A stretch of DNA of 64,000 nt from Phormidesmis priestleyi ULC007 (GTDB lineage Bacteria > Cyanobacteriota > Cyanobacteriia > Leptolyngbyales > Leptolyngbyaceae): positions 1 to 64,000 of the forward strand of contig NZ_MPPI01000015.1 in NCBI RefSeq assembly GCF_001895925.1, in the 5' to 3' direction. The notes beneath the pieces were generated by a model. That model worked only from the letters and a program-made list of their open reading frames with translations, searched no databases and was not told the origin of the DNA. Positions 19,137 to 30,100 of the stretch are shown in pieces. The position numbers and the translations under genes are program-made. The stretch's first letter is position 1. Each line of letters starts with the position of its first letter.

Positions 19137-22100
19137 TTATTCCTCGGTAAAAATTTCCTCAAACTCTTCCAAACTTAAATTGTCGTAGGTTAAATCAGCA
19201 GGGGTGAGTTCGATCGTCTGTTGCTGCTGACAATGCTCAACGATCTCTTTCAACGCCTGCTCGTAATTCTCTAAAAGTCTTTGAATAGTCTGCAAATGAA
19301 ATCGGTCAGTACTGAAAGTAACTGAAAATCTCAGTTTCCCTTCATGAACAAATCCCGAAAATTCCAATTCGTGTGTTCGTGCAGATTCGGGATCAATCAA
19401 ATTACCGCATGGCTCTTCCGCCAAATCAAATCGACTGAAGCGAATATCTTCGTCGATACGCCCCAAATAGTTGAACAAAATGGCAGATTGTTGATCAATC
19501 CAAGCATTTCGTTCTTGCTCGTTTAGTATTAAGTAGCACCAGATCCCATAACCGATCCCTTTGTGAGGAATTTGTCGCAGCATTTCTTTAATGGACTTGA
19601 TTTGGTATCCCAAATCGCTAGTAGAACCTAAATCGAGCAAGACAGGGTAAATACTGGTAAACCAGCCTACAGTCCGGCAGACATCTACCCCATCAATATC
19701 ATCTACTCGTCCATGTCCCTCCAAATCAATCAAAAAGCTCCGATATCCACACCACCTATGGAGGGCGTGAGCCAGAGCAGTCAGTAAGATGTCATTAATT
19801 TCGGTATTATAAGGACGGTGAACTTTCTTCAGTAGGGAGTCTGTTTCCTCTGGAGTTAAAGCAAAGTCCAGGGTGCAACTATCCCGAACTAGATTTTCCC
19901 CTTCAGGAACATCGATTGTAAAAGTATCCACCACTGTGTTGGTCAGGTGCTGCCAATACTCTACTTCTTGTTGTAATAGTTGACTGGTGCTATATTCTTG
20001 CAGCGTCATTGACCATCGCTGATAAGAGTCAGTTTTAGCAGGAAATCTGATTTCCGAACCCGCACACGCTTGATCATACCCCTGGGCTAGATCCTCCAGT
20101 AAAATCCGCCAGGAGACCCCATCTATCACTAAATGGTGAGCAGCCATTAACAGTCTGTCTCCTTGATCCAGATGGAAGAGCATAAACCTGATCAAAGGAC
20201 CGTGATCTAGATCCATGCTAGATTGAACTCGATCGGCTTCTGTCTCTAGCCGATGGATGGCATCCACTTGCCCTACTAAATCAATAACTTCTAAATCAAA
20301 ACAATGCTCAACGTCTGCACACTCCTGGACGATCGCCTCATCGATCGTCCTGAATCGCAACCGGAGTGCATCATGATGGCACTGAATCTGTCGAACAACG
20401 CAGCGTAGGGCATCCACATTCCATCGCTCCGCAGTGGCGAGCATAATAGACTGATTAAAATGATGTTTCTTACCGGGGTAAGTTGAGAGAAATCTGAGTT
20501 GAATTGGGGTTAGGGGTACAATCCCTAATACGATTCTCTGGTCAGCTTGATTTTCGTGCAAAACCGCTTGTTGCACGAGTTCGGCGATGGTTGGGAACTG
20601 AAACAGGTGTCTTTCTTTGATTCTCAGGTTGTGTTGGGCTAAACGGGATACTACCTGGATTGCCTTGATGGAATCTCCACCCAACTCAAAAAAGTTGTCG
20701 TAAATACCGACCTCCGTCAACCCCAATGCTTGAGCCCAGATGGCGGCTAAAATCTTTTCTGTAGAAGTAGAGGGTAGAACAAAGCGAGTTGCTGAATTGA
20801 TGGATGCCTGGGGTGCTGGCAGGGCGCGGCGATCACATTTTCCGTTAGCAGTCAGGGGCAGAGCTGCCAACTGCACAAAGGCACTAGGCACCATGTAATC
20901 GGGTAGTTTCTCCTTCAGGAAGCGACTCACTTCCCGGGTGTCGATTGATTCTGTGCTGGCAACAATATAGGCTACCAAGCGCTTGTCACCGGGTTGATCT
21001 TCTCGGAGGATCACCACAGCTTCCCGGATTTGGGGATCTTGTCTCAGCACCGCCTCAATTTCTCCCAATTCGATCCGGAACCCCCTCAACTTCACCTGGT
21101 GATCCATCCGACCGAGAAATTCAATCGTGCCGTCACTGAGGTAGCGGGCTAAATCACCCGTTTTATAGAGGCGGCTTCCCGGTTCTGGGCTAAAAGGATG
21201 GGGAATGAATTTCTCAGCCGTCAAATCCGGGCGGTTGAGATACCCCCTGGCTAAACCAACACCGCCGATGTGCAGTTCACCTGGAATACCGATCGGCACA
21301 GATTGGAGATAGTGATCGAGAATGTAAAGTTGGATATTACTAATCGGATAGCCCAACGATACAATTGGCTGCACACTGTCCCGTTGACATTGCCAGAAGG
21401 TCACGTCGATCGCAGCTTCTGTGGGACCGTAAAGATTATGCAGTTCGCAACTCAAATGGGCAAAGAAACGCTCTTGAAGTTGAAAAGGAAGCGATTCGCC
21501 ACTGCAAAAAACTCGTTTTAAGCAATGACAAGCATTCAGCCCTGACACTCCCAGAAAAGCTTGCAGCATGGAGGGAACGAAGTGCAAGGTCGTGATCTGC
21601 TGCTCCTGGATTAGCTGTAGCAGATAAGCACTGTCTTTGTGTCCTTCGGGTTTGCATAACACCAAACACGCCCCGGTCAACAACGGCCAAAATAGCTCCC
21701 AGACCGACACGTCGAAACTGTAGGGAGTTTTCTGGAGAACGCGATCGTGGGAGGCTAATGGGTAAGTTTCCTGCATCCAGAGCAAGCGGTTGCAAATCCC
21801 ACGGTGGGTATTCATGACTCCTTTCGGTCTACCCGTAGAGCCAGAGGTAAAAATGACATAGATGAGGTTGTCTAATTGCACCCCAGAGGTCGGATTCGCC
21901 TGCGAGAGTTGGGCTAACTCCCGCCACACTTGCTCCACACACACCACCGACCCGGACTGAGATGGGAGCTTCACAGCCAGCGTGGAGTCCGTCAACAACA
22001 CCGCTATCGGGGTGTCCTCCAGCATCACTGCCAACCGCTCTGCTGGGTAAGCCGGGTCTAACGGGACATAAGCGCCCCCTGCCTTGAGCACGCCCAGCAC

Positions 22101-23744
22101 CGCTACCAACATCTCTAGAGAGCGTTCCAAACAAATCCCCACTAACCCCTCTGCTCCCACTCCCAACGACTGCAAATAGTGCGCCAGTTGATTCGCTCGC
22201 TGATTCAGTTGGCGGTAGGTTAACTGGTGCTGCTCAAATACTGCTGCTACTGCATCTGGCGTGCGCTCCACCTGCATTTCAAACAAGTGGTGAATGCAGG
22301 CTTGTGAATACTCCACCTGCGTCTGATTCCACTGCTCCACCACTTGCTGACGCTCTGACGGCGGCAGCAAGGGTAAGGTAGCAATGGGGTGTTCTGGATG
22401 AGTAACGATCGCCTGCAGCAAGGTTTGAAAATGCCCGCTCAGGCGGCGGATAGTGCTGGCATCAAACAAATCACTGTTGTACTCCCAGACTCCAGTCAAC
22501 CCCGCTTCTGTTTCTGCCATCGACAACAGCAAATCAAACTTGGCGGTGACATTGGCAATGTCTAAAAGTTCGAGCGTCAAACCAGGTAGTTCCAGTTGAC
22601 CCATCGGGGCATTTTGCCAAGCAAACATCACCTGAAACAGGGGCGTGTGGCTGAGGGAGCGCTCGGGTTGCAAGGCTTCCACCAGTTGTTCAAAAGGCAG
22701 GTCTTGATGGGCATACGCCTCCATCGCCACCTGCTTCACCCGCTGCAACAGTTCTAGGAAGGTGGGGTTGCTTTGCAGGGGCAGGCGCAGCACCAGGGTG
22801 TTGACAAAGAAGCCAATCAGTAGCTCCAGTTCTCGACGAGTGCGATTGGCGATCGGAGACCCGATGACGATATCGTCCTGGTGACTAGAGCGGGCGAGGA
22901 GCGTGGCAAAGGCGGCGAGCAAGGTCATGAAGAGCGTAGTCCCGGCTGACTGGGACAGGGCTACGAGTTGCTGACTCAGGGGAGAGTCGAGTTGAAATTG
23001 CTCTGTGCCGCCCGCAAAGCGTTGCACCGCGGGACGAGTTCTGTCGCTGGGTAATTCTAAAAGGGGGGGAGCGCCTGCGAGTTGGTGTTGCCAGTAGGCG
23101 AGTTGGGTGGTGAGTATGTCGCCGCTTAAGGACTGGCGTTGCCAGTGAGCAAAGTCTGCGTATTGGATGGGTAAGGGATCCAAGGGGGAGGGCTGTCCTT
23201 GTAAAAAGGCGGCATAGAGGGCAGCCACTTCTCGAATGAAGATGCTGGTAGACCAGGCATCGGAGACGATATGATGCAGGGTCACCAGGAGGACATGGGA
23301 GTGTTCAGCCAGTTGCAGGAGGCTGACCCGGACTAAAGATCCAGTTGCAAGGTCAAAGGGAGCCTGGGCTGACTGGAAGGCGAAGTCTTGGACGTGTTGG
23401 GCTTGTTCTGCTGAGGGGAGAGATCGCAAGTCCACCAGAGTCAGGTCAAAGTCAGCGGTGGGAGAGATGAGTTGGACTAAGGAGCCGTCGTGGAGTTGGA
23501 AGTGAGTACGCAGGACTTCGTGGCGTTGAACGATTTCAGTCAGCGCTTGCTTGAGTGCTGCCAGGTTCAGCACCCCGGTTAACTGCAACGCAGATGGAAT
23601 GTTATAGACAACACTACCCTCCTGAAGTTGGCTGAGAAACCACAAGCGCTGTTGAGCAAAAGATGCCGGAAATACGAAGACATCCTCTTCGATCGTACCA
23701 AAATTATTCTCACTGACCGCTAGAAAATCGTTGGTCTGTTTCAT
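19137..23744 (-). CDS. NRPS5: C-A(Ser?)-PCP-E
   Basis: This is a 1535-residue single-module NRPS. The C domain carries HHIVSDA (near 156; the usual Gly after Asp is Ala). The A domain has FTSGSTGRPKG near 634 and pocket residues D-V-W-H-F-S-L-I-D-K by eye, a well-known Ser pattern. The PCP is of the GGDSI type (near 1022), typical before epimerases. A complete epimerisation domain follows (HHLVIDG near 1203, EGHGR, VGWFTSIYP). The expected output is D-Ser on the growing chain, matched by the D-accepting type C domain of NRPS6. A GGAGAGG ribosome site precedes ATG 23744. The A8-A10 region (20810-21257) is identical in DNA to the same part of NRPS4, so the C-terminal A subdomain has been homogenised while the pocket has not. 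Confidence 0.92.
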   Translation of the reverse strand: MKQTNDFLAVSENNFGTIEEDVFVFPASFAQQRLWFLSQLQEGSVVYNIPSALQLTGVLNLAALKQALTEIVQRHEVLRTHFQLHDGSLVQLISPTADFDLTLVDLRSLPSAEQAQHVQDFAFQSAQAPFDLATGSLVRVSLLQLAEHSHVLLVTLHHIVSDAWSTSIFIREVAALYAAFLQGQPSPLDPLPIQYADFAHWQRQSLSGDILTTQLAYWQHQLAGAPPLLELPSDRTRPAVQRFAGGTEQFQLDSPLSQQLVALSQSAGTTLFMTLLAAFATLLARSSHQDDIVIGSPIANRTRRELELLIGFFVNTLVLRLPLQSNPTFLELLQRVKQVAMEAYAHQDLPFEQLVEALQPERSLSHTPLFQVMFAWQNAPMGQLELPGLTLELLDIANVTAKFDLLLSMAETEAGLTGVWEYNSDLFDASTIRRLSGHFQTLLQAIVTHPEHPIATLPLLPPSERQQVVEQWNQTQVEYSQACIHHLFEMQVERTPDAVAAVFEQHQLTYRQLNQRANQLAHYLQSLGVGAEGLVGICLERSLEMLVAVLGVLKAGGAYVPLDPAYPAERLAVMLEDTPIAVLLTDSTLAVKLPSQSGSVVCVEQVWRELAQLSQANPTSGVQLDNLIYVIFTSGSTGRPKGVMNTHRGICNRLLWMQETYPLASHDRVLQKTPYSFDVSVWELFWPLLTGACLVLCKPEGHKDSAYLLQLIQEQQITTLHFVPSMLQAFLGVSGLNACHCLKRVFCSGESLPFQLQERFFAHLSCELHNLYGPTEAAIDVTFWQCQRDSVQPIVSLGYPISNIQLYILDHYLQSVPIGIPGELHIGGVGLARGYLNRPDLTAEKFIPHPFSPEPGSRLYKTGDLARYLSDGTIEFLGRMDHQVKLRGFRIELGEIEAVLRQDPQIREAVVILREDQPGDKRLVAYIVASTESIDTREVSRFLKEKLPDYMVPSAFVQLAALPLTANGKCDRRALPAPQASINSATRFVLPSTSTEKILAAIWAQALGLTEVGIYDNFFELGGDSIKAIQVVSRLAQHNLRIKERHLFQFPTIAELVQQAVLHENQADQRIVLGIVPLTPIQLRFLSTYPGKKHHFNQSIMLATAERWNVDALRCVVRQIQCHHDALRLRFRTIDEAIVQECADVEHCFDLEVIDLVGQVDAIHRLETEADRVQSSMDLDHGPLIRFMLFHLDQGDRLLMAAHHLVIDGVSWRILLEDLAQGYDQACAGSEIRFPAKTDSYQRWSMTLQEYSTSQLLQQEVEYWQHLTNTVVDTFTIDVPEGENLVRDSCTLDFALTPEETDSLLKKVHRPYNTEINDILLTALAHALHRWCGYRSFLIDLEGHGRVDDIDGVDVCRTVGWFTSIYPVLLDLGSTSDLGYQIKSIKEMLRQIPHKGIGYGIWCYLILNEQERNAWIDQQSAILFNYLGRIDEDIRFSRFDLAEEPCGNLIDPESARTHELEFSGFVHEGKLRFSVTFSTDRFHLQTIQRLLENYEQALKEIVEHCQQQQTIELTPADLTYDNLSLEEFEEIFTEE
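20810..21257. repeat. 448-bp direct repeat, copy in NRPS5 A domain
   Basis: This stretch, encoding motifs A7 to A10 of the NRPS5 adenylation domain, is identical base for base as far as I can read to 24171-24618 in NRPS4. The flanks on both sides diverge at once. This indicates recent gene conversion or duplication. Confidence 0.9.
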
Positions 23745-23814
23745 GAAAACCTCTCCTGGGTGTTCCCGTGATCATCATTGCAGCATGGATCGAATTTTTC
23801 TCTCTATTAACCCC

Positions 23815-26800
23815 CTATTGTCGCTCCTCATCCATCAGTAAAGAACGTTTCATGCGGCGAGTCTCCCGCGAGAGAGGCACGATCGCAGATGTTTGCAGTT
23901 TTTCATCCTGGACTTGTAGCTGTTCTATGACCCTGGCTAGTTCTGCGACTGTGGGAGACTCAAACAAGTGGCGCAGAGGCACATCCAGGGAGAAAGCGTC
24001 CCGGATGCGAGAAATCAGTTGGGTGGCTAACAGGGAATGTCCTCCGAGTTCAAAGAAATTGTCATGGATACCCACTTGTTCTAAGTGGAGCACTTCAGCC
24101 CAGATGGGAGCTAATGCCTTTTCCGCAGATGTAGAGGGAACAGAGTCAACGATTAAATTGACGGATGCTTGGGGTGCTGGCAGGGCGCGGCGATCACATT
24201 TTCCGTTAGCAGTCAGGGGCAGAGCTGCCAACTGCACAAAGGCACTAGGCACCATGTAATCGGGTAGTTTCTCCTTCAGGAAGCGACTCACTTCCCGGGT
24301 GTCGATTGATTCTGTGCTGGCAACAATATAGGCTACCAAGCGCTTGTCACCGGGTTGATCTTCTCGGAGGATCACCACAGCTTCCCGGATTTGGGGATCT
24401 TGTCTCAGCACCGCCTCAATTTCTCCCAATTCGATCCGGAACCCCCTCAACTTCACCTGGTGATCCATCCGACCGAGAAATTCAATCGTGCCGTCACTGA
24501 GGTAGCGGGCTAAATCACCCGTTTTATAGAGGCGGCTTCCCGGTTCTGGGCTAAAAGGATGGGGAATGAATTTCTCAGCCGTCAAATCCGGGCGGTTGAG
24601 ATACCCCCTGGCTAAACCGACACCGCCAATGTGCAGTTCGCCGACAACTGAGATGGGGACTGGTTGGAGAAAGGAATCCAGTATATAAAGCTGGGTATTG
24701 GCAATAGGACGACCAATGGGCACTGCACTCGATCGTGGGGTCTGAGGGGTCACCTCATAAACGCAACAACCCACCACGGTCTCTGTGGGTCCGTATTCGT
24801 TAATTATTCTGGTGTGAGGCGCGTAATTGTGCCAAAATGAGAGACTGTCCCCCAACAGCGCTTCACCACCAACAATCAACAACTTCGTTTGACCCCCAAC
24901 ATCAGCAGTTAACAATTGGCTGAGAATATCCAGATGAGCAGGAGTCAGTTTGACAAAGCTGAAATGACTGTTAGAGTTCAAGGCGGTACACAAAACCTCT
25001 ATTTGTTCATTCTCTGGTAGCATGACGACCTTCTGCCCTACCAATAAGGGAGAGAATAAACTAGTAATCGTTGAATCAAAGCTAATCGAAGAGTTAACAG
25101 GAACGCCATTCCCTTGTGCTACTGCATAGGTCTGAGTAGACCAGTACAAGTAATTTATCAGTCCTTGATGGGAGATCGCTGTTCCTTTTGGTTTTCCAGT
25201 AGACCCCGATGTAAAAATTACATAAGCCAAGTTTTTAGAGGAAACACCACTCATTAAGTTTTGGTGATTTTCAGTGGAGATGATTGACCAATCGGCATCT
25301 AAACGGATTACACGGGATTGATTTCTGGGTAAGCTAGCTACTAATCTATCCTGTGTTAATAAAACTGAAACCTGGGAATCCTCCAGCATATAAGCCAATC
25401 GCTTCTGAGGATAAGTGGGGTCTAGAGGCACATAAGCCCCACCCGCCTTGAGGATTCCCAACAAGCCCACTACCATCTCAATTGAACGTTCTACACAGAT
25501 ACCCACCAACACCTCCGCTTCAACTCCCAAGGTTTGTATGTAGTGCGCCAGTTGGTTGGCACGAGCGTTCAATTCTCGATAGGTCAGTTGCTCCTCTTCA
25601 AACACTACCGCGACTATATCAGGAGTTCTCTCTACCTGTTCTTCAAACAACTGGTGGATGCACTTATCTTGGGGGTAATCTGTCTGCGTATCATTCCACT
25701 CAAAAAGCAACTGCTGTTGCTCCTGAGGCGTTAGCAGCGGTAATTCACACAAACTTGCTTGTGGATTTGCTACCATTCCTAAAAGCAAGGTTTGAAAGTG
25801 ACCCAACATTCGGTGTATCGTTTCTGGCTCGAAGCTGTTAGTATCGTAGCCAATGCGTACAGAAAATTCTGAACCAGGTTCCGCTACCACCGTTAAGGGA
25901 TAATTCGTTTGATCGAAAGTCCGAAAATTACTAATTGCTAAACTGCTATCCAATTGTTGCAAAGAAGTATCTACTGGGTAGTTTTCAAATACCACAATGC
26001 TTTCAAATAAGGGCATTCCTCGTGGTACTTCACTAACACCTTGAATTTCAACCATTTGACTGTATGAATATTGCAACTGTTCTACTTGCTGTGCTTGCAA
26101 CTCACGCAGCCAAGGCAGTAGGTTCGCGGAGGCCGAGACTTGAACCCGCACGGGCAGGGTGTTAATAAACAGCCCTACTATCGATTCCACTCCCATGAGG
26201 ACAGGAGGACGACCGGAGACGGTGGCACCAAAAACTACATCTGATTCCCGACTATAACGATACAGCAGTAGTGCCCAAACTCCTTGTACTAAAGTGTTTA
26301 GTGTCAAATGATGTTGTTGTGCAAAAGACTGTATCGCAGCAGTTTCTGTTGCGGATAAGCGAAGATGTTGCTGGTCGTGGATCGTTGGCTGTTGAGTAGT
26401 TCCCTTGCCCCCAGCTTTATCTACAACCAAAGGAGTAGGTGCGGTCAACCCCTTAAGGGTTTGATGCCAAAATACTTGTGCTTGAGAGAGGTCTTGCTGC
26501 TGCAACCAGGCGATGTAATCTCGGTAGGGACGGGGAGTTTCTAGGTACAAGTCACTGCCTTTGCAGAAAGAATCATATAAAGACAAGATTTCTTTAAAGA
26601 CGATCGGATAGCACCAGCCATCAAGCAGCAGGTGATGATGGCTCCAAACAAAGTGGAAAGTCTCTGGAGCAATCTGAATCAAAGTGCAGCGCATTAGGGG
26701 AGCCTGATTCAGTTCAAATCCCTTGGTGCGATCGCTCTGTAATAAAGCCTCTAATTGCTGTTGTTGTTCAGGCGGAGTCAGACTTTGCCAGTCGCTTTCA

Positions 26801-27057
26801 AACCAAGGTAAATTTACTGACTTACATACAACTTGGTGCGGTTCGTCTAAACCATCCCAAACAAAGGCGGTACGCAAAATCGGATGACGAACGATCACTT
26901 GCTGCCATGCCTGCTTAAACGCCAAAATATTTAAGTTCCCGTGCAGCGTACAGCACTGTTGCTGGAAATAAACTCCCGATGCTGGAGCGTACAGCGAGTG
27001 AAAGAGTATACCCTGCTGCATGGGTGAAAGAGTGTATATATCCTCAACATTCTTCAT
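23815..27057 (-). CDS. NRPS4: C-A(Asn/Asp-like)-PCP
   Basis: This 1080-residue single-module NRPS starts with NVEDIYTLSPMQQGILF, the opening typical of C domains that act after an epimerase or a GGDS-type PCP. HHLLLDG is near 139. The A domain is intact (FTSGSTGKPKG near 619, INEYGPTETVVG, LTANGKCD) and the PCP has GGHSL near 1007. Pocket residues read D-S-T-K-I-G-E-V-G-K, close to Asn/Asp patterns but with Ser in place of Leu or Phe at the second position, so the substrate is less certain. The upstream protein ends in a Gly module with a GGDSI PCP and a short tail rich in D, F, P and L, which fits as the docking partner of this N-terminus. The start has a GGAGG ribosome site. Confidence 0.92.
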   Translation of the reverse strand: MKNVEDIYTLSPMQQGILFHSLYAPASGVYFQQQCCTLHGNLNILAFKQAWQQVIVRHPILRTAFVWDGLDEPHQVVCKSVNLPWFESDWQSLTPPEQQQQLEALLQSDRTKGFELNQAPLMRCTLIQIAPETFHFVWSHHHLLLDGWCYPIVFKEILSLYDSFCKGSDLYLETPRPYRDYIAWLQQQDLSQAQVFWHQTLKGLTAPTPLVVDKAGGKGTTQQPTIHDQQHLRLSATETAAIQSFAQQHHLTLNTLVQGVWALLLYRYSRESDVVFGATVSGRPPVLMGVESIVGLFINTLPVRVQVSASANLLPWLRELQAQQVEQLQYSYSQMVEIQGVSEVPRGMPLFESIVVFENYPVDTSLQQLDSSLAISNFRTFDQTNYPLTVVAEPGSEFSVRIGYDTNSFEPETIHRMLGHFQTLLLGMVANPQASLCELPLLTPQEQQQLLFEWNDTQTDYPQDKCIHQLFEEQVERTPDIVAVVFEEEQLTYRELNARANQLAHYIQTLGVEAEVLVGICVERSIEMVVGLLGILKAGGAYVPLDPTYPQKRLAYMLEDSQVSVLLTQDRLVASLPRNQSRVIRLDADWSIISTENHQNLMSGVSSKNLAYVIFTSGSTGKPKGTAISHQGLINYLYWSTQTYAVAQGNGVPVNSSISFDSTITSLFSPLLVGQKVVMLPENEQIEVLCTALNSNSHFSFVKLTPAHLDILSQLLTADVGGQTKLLIVGGEALLGDSLSFWHNYAPHTRIINEYGPTETVVGCCVYEVTPQTPRSSAVPIGRPIANTQLYILDSFLQPVPISVVGELHIGGVGLARGYLNRPDLTAEKFIPHPFSPEPGSRLYKTGDLARYLSDGTIEFLGRMDHQVKLRGFRIELGEIEAVLRQDPQIREAVVILREDQPGDKRLVAYIVASTESIDTREVSRFLKEKLPDYMVPSAFVQLAALPLTANGKCDRRALPAPQASVNLIVDSVPSTSAEKALAPIWAEVLHLEQVGIHDNFFELGGHSLLATQLISRIRDAFSLDVPLRHLFESPTVAELARVIEQLQVQDEKLQTSAIVPLSRETRRMKRSLLMDEERQ
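24171..24618. repeat. 448-bp direct repeat, copy in NRPS4 A domain
   Basis: This is the partner of 20810-21257, offset 3361 bp, in the same orientation. The second A domain of NRPS3 has a related but clearly diverged version, so the identity is specific to NRPS4 and NRPS5. Confidence 0.9.
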
Positions 27058-27120
27058 CTCAAAACCTCCAGAAGACCACCATCGCTGTACCCCATTAGAA
27101 CCGGATAGTTGACATTGAAC

Positions 27121-30100
27121 TTAATTGAATAGAGAGGATATTTTTTTTAACTTTTCCTCATCCAATTTTGCAAGCGGGAAGTCTGAAGGCTTATAATCCC
27201 CAGCATCGGCAGACTCAAAGCGATCAATAAGTGGCACTGGATCAGTGACGATCGCCTGTTGAGATGGAGCAGAAATAGTTGTATCTAGCACAGAGGCTAA
27301 CTCAGCGATGGTCTGATGCTGAAATAGCTGCTTGAGCGTCAGTTGTAGCCCTGCTTGGTGAGCTTGGGCAATGACTTGAATGCTGACAATGGAATCTCCA
27401 CCGAGTTCAAAGAAGTTGTTATAGATACTGACCTGCGCCAATCTCAGGACTTTTGCCCAGATGTCAGCCAGAATCTTTTCTGTAGGAGTCCTAGGTGCAA
27501 CAAAGCGAGTTGCTAAATTTACCGATGCATCGGGTGCTGGCAAAGCGTGGCGATCGCATTTTCCATTGGGGGTTAGGGGCAAGGCTTCCATCTGCACAAA
27601 GGCACTAGGCAGCATATAACCGGGCAGTTTCTCACTTAAGAAGCGGCGAATTTCGCTGGTGTCAATTGATTCTGAGTCTGTAACAATATAGGCTAGCAGT
27701 CGCTTGTCACCGGGTTGGTCTTCCCGGAGAATCACTACAGTTTCTCGCACCTGGGGATGCTGTCTCAGCACCGCCTCAATTTCTCCCAGTTCAACGCGAA
27801 ACCCCTTCAACTTCACCTGATGATCAATTCGACCGAGAAATTCAATCGTGCTGTCACTCAGATAGCGGGCTAAATCTCCAGTTTTATAGAGACGACTTCC
27901 CGGTTCTGGGCTAAAAGGGTTGGGAATAAATTTTTCAGCCGTCAAATCTGGGCGGTTGAGGTAACCTCTTGCCAAGCCAGCCCCACCAATGTATAGTTCA
28001 CCTCTAACTCCAACTGGAACTGGTTGGAGATTACGGTCAAGAATGTAAATCTGTGTGTTCGCAATAGGACGACCAATAGGCTCTAGGTTCACTCTGCTGG
28101 GCTTAACCGGACGGCTGACGCTGTGGATAGTTGACCAGATAGTGGCTTCAGTGGGGCCATATAAGTTCCAAACAGAGGCTGCTTTTTCTAGCAACTGATC
28201 AGCAAGTGCTTGAGGTAAAGCTTCACCCCCACAAAGAATTTTCAATTGAGGGGAAACTTCCCACCCAGCCGCTTCAAGCATTCGCCATGTAGCTGGAGTG
28301 GCTTGCATAACAGTAGGCTGAGATTTAACTAACTTCTCTAACAATCTTGCTCCATCAACAGCCTCTTCATCGCTGGTCAAGGCTAATTTCGCTCCTACAA
28401 TTAGGGGTAAGAAAAGTTCCAGCCCTGCAATATCAAAAGTTACGGTAGTAACTGCCAGCAAAATATCTTGGTCTGTCAAACCTGGCTGCTGTTTTATCGA
28501 ATTCAAGAAGTTGGTGACAGATTCATGGGTGACTGCAACACCCTTGGGCTTTCCTGTAGATCCGGAGGTGTAAATCGCGTAAGCCAAATTTGCGGCTGTT
28601 ACACCACTAACCGGATTTTCCTGACTCTCCTGGTTAATTGTCTGCCAAACTGTATCCAAACAGACCAGATGTTTGCCATAGTTGGGTAACCCAGCTTGTA
28701 ACCTTTCCTGAGTCAACAATACGGATACCTGGGCATCTTTCAAAATGAAAGCTAAACGTTCTTGGGGCATCTGTGGACCTAAAGGTACATAAGCCCCGCC
28801 AGTTTTGAGAATACCAAGTAGCGTCACTACCATCTCTAGTGAACGCTCCATGTATACACCGACTAGTACTTCTGGTCTCACTCCCAATTTTTTCAGATAG
28901 TGTGCTAGCTGGTTGGCGCGGGCGTTCAATTCCCAGTAAGTTAGCTGTTGGGCATTCTGAACATCTGCAAATGCTAATGCGATCGCATTTGGCGTTTTCC
29001 TAGTCTGCACTTCAAACATCTGATGTATGCGTTGGCCAGGGGAATACTCAGTCTGGGTATGATTCCAGTCCACCAGTAATTGATGCCGCTCTACCTCTTC
29101 TAAAAAACAAAATTCTGAAATTCTTTGCTCTGGATTGGCAACAATTCCCTGAATCAAATTTTGGAAATGTCTCGCCATCCGGGCAATTGTGGCAGCATCA
29201 AATAAGTCGGTGTTGTATTCCCATTCTCCACTCAGCCCCTCTTCTGTTTCTTCCATCACCAGTGTCAAGTCAAACTTCGCTGTTGCGCTCTCATTTTTCA
29301 AGGCAGTTAGAGTCAGACCTGGAAGTTCCAATTTTCCCATTGGTGTATTATGCAAAACAAACATCACCTGGAACAGGGGACTATAGCTGAGGGAACGCTC
29401 TGGTTGTAAAACTTCCACCAACTGCTCAAATGGCAAATCTTGGTGTGCATAGGCATCCATTGCAACCTGCCGCACCCGACTCAGTAAATGTTGGAACGTT
29501 GGGTTTCCCTGCAAATCGGCACGCAATACTAGGCTGTTGACAAAGAAACCGATTAGCGACTCTACTTCCCGACGGTTGCGGTTGGCGATCGGCGAACCAA
29601 CCAATATATCTTCTTGATTGCTGTAGCGCCCTAGTAGGACGGCGAATGCCGCCAGTAAGGTCATAAATAAGGTTGCCCCTGATTTCTGGCTGAGACTTTG
29701 TAACTTCTGTGTCAGGGCACGGTCAATCTGAAAATACTGGATATCTCCTTGGAAGGTTTGTACTAGTGGGCGGGTTCTGTCGATGGGCAACTCTAGCAAC
29801 GGCGGTGCCCCTGCTAATTGCTGTCGCCAGTAGTTCATTTGCACTTCTAGCACTTCCCGGCTCAACCACTGCCGTTGCCAGTGGGCAAAGTCTGCATACT
29901 GGATGGTTAACTCCGGCAGTGGTGAAGGTTTTCCTTGACTGAAGGCTTCATACAGTGCCGCCATTTCTCGGATAAATATCCCGATTGACCAGCCATCAGA
30001 GACAATATGGTGCAGGGTCACCAGGAGCACATGGGACTTTTCCGCCAGCCGCAGTAAATTGACGCGCAGTAAGGGGTCTGATGCCAAGTCAAAGGGCCGC

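Noticed and set aside
20945-21139. 64-residue plus-strand frame identical to one at 24306-24500
   Set aside because: It is a shadow of the duplicated A-domain segments on the opposite strand.
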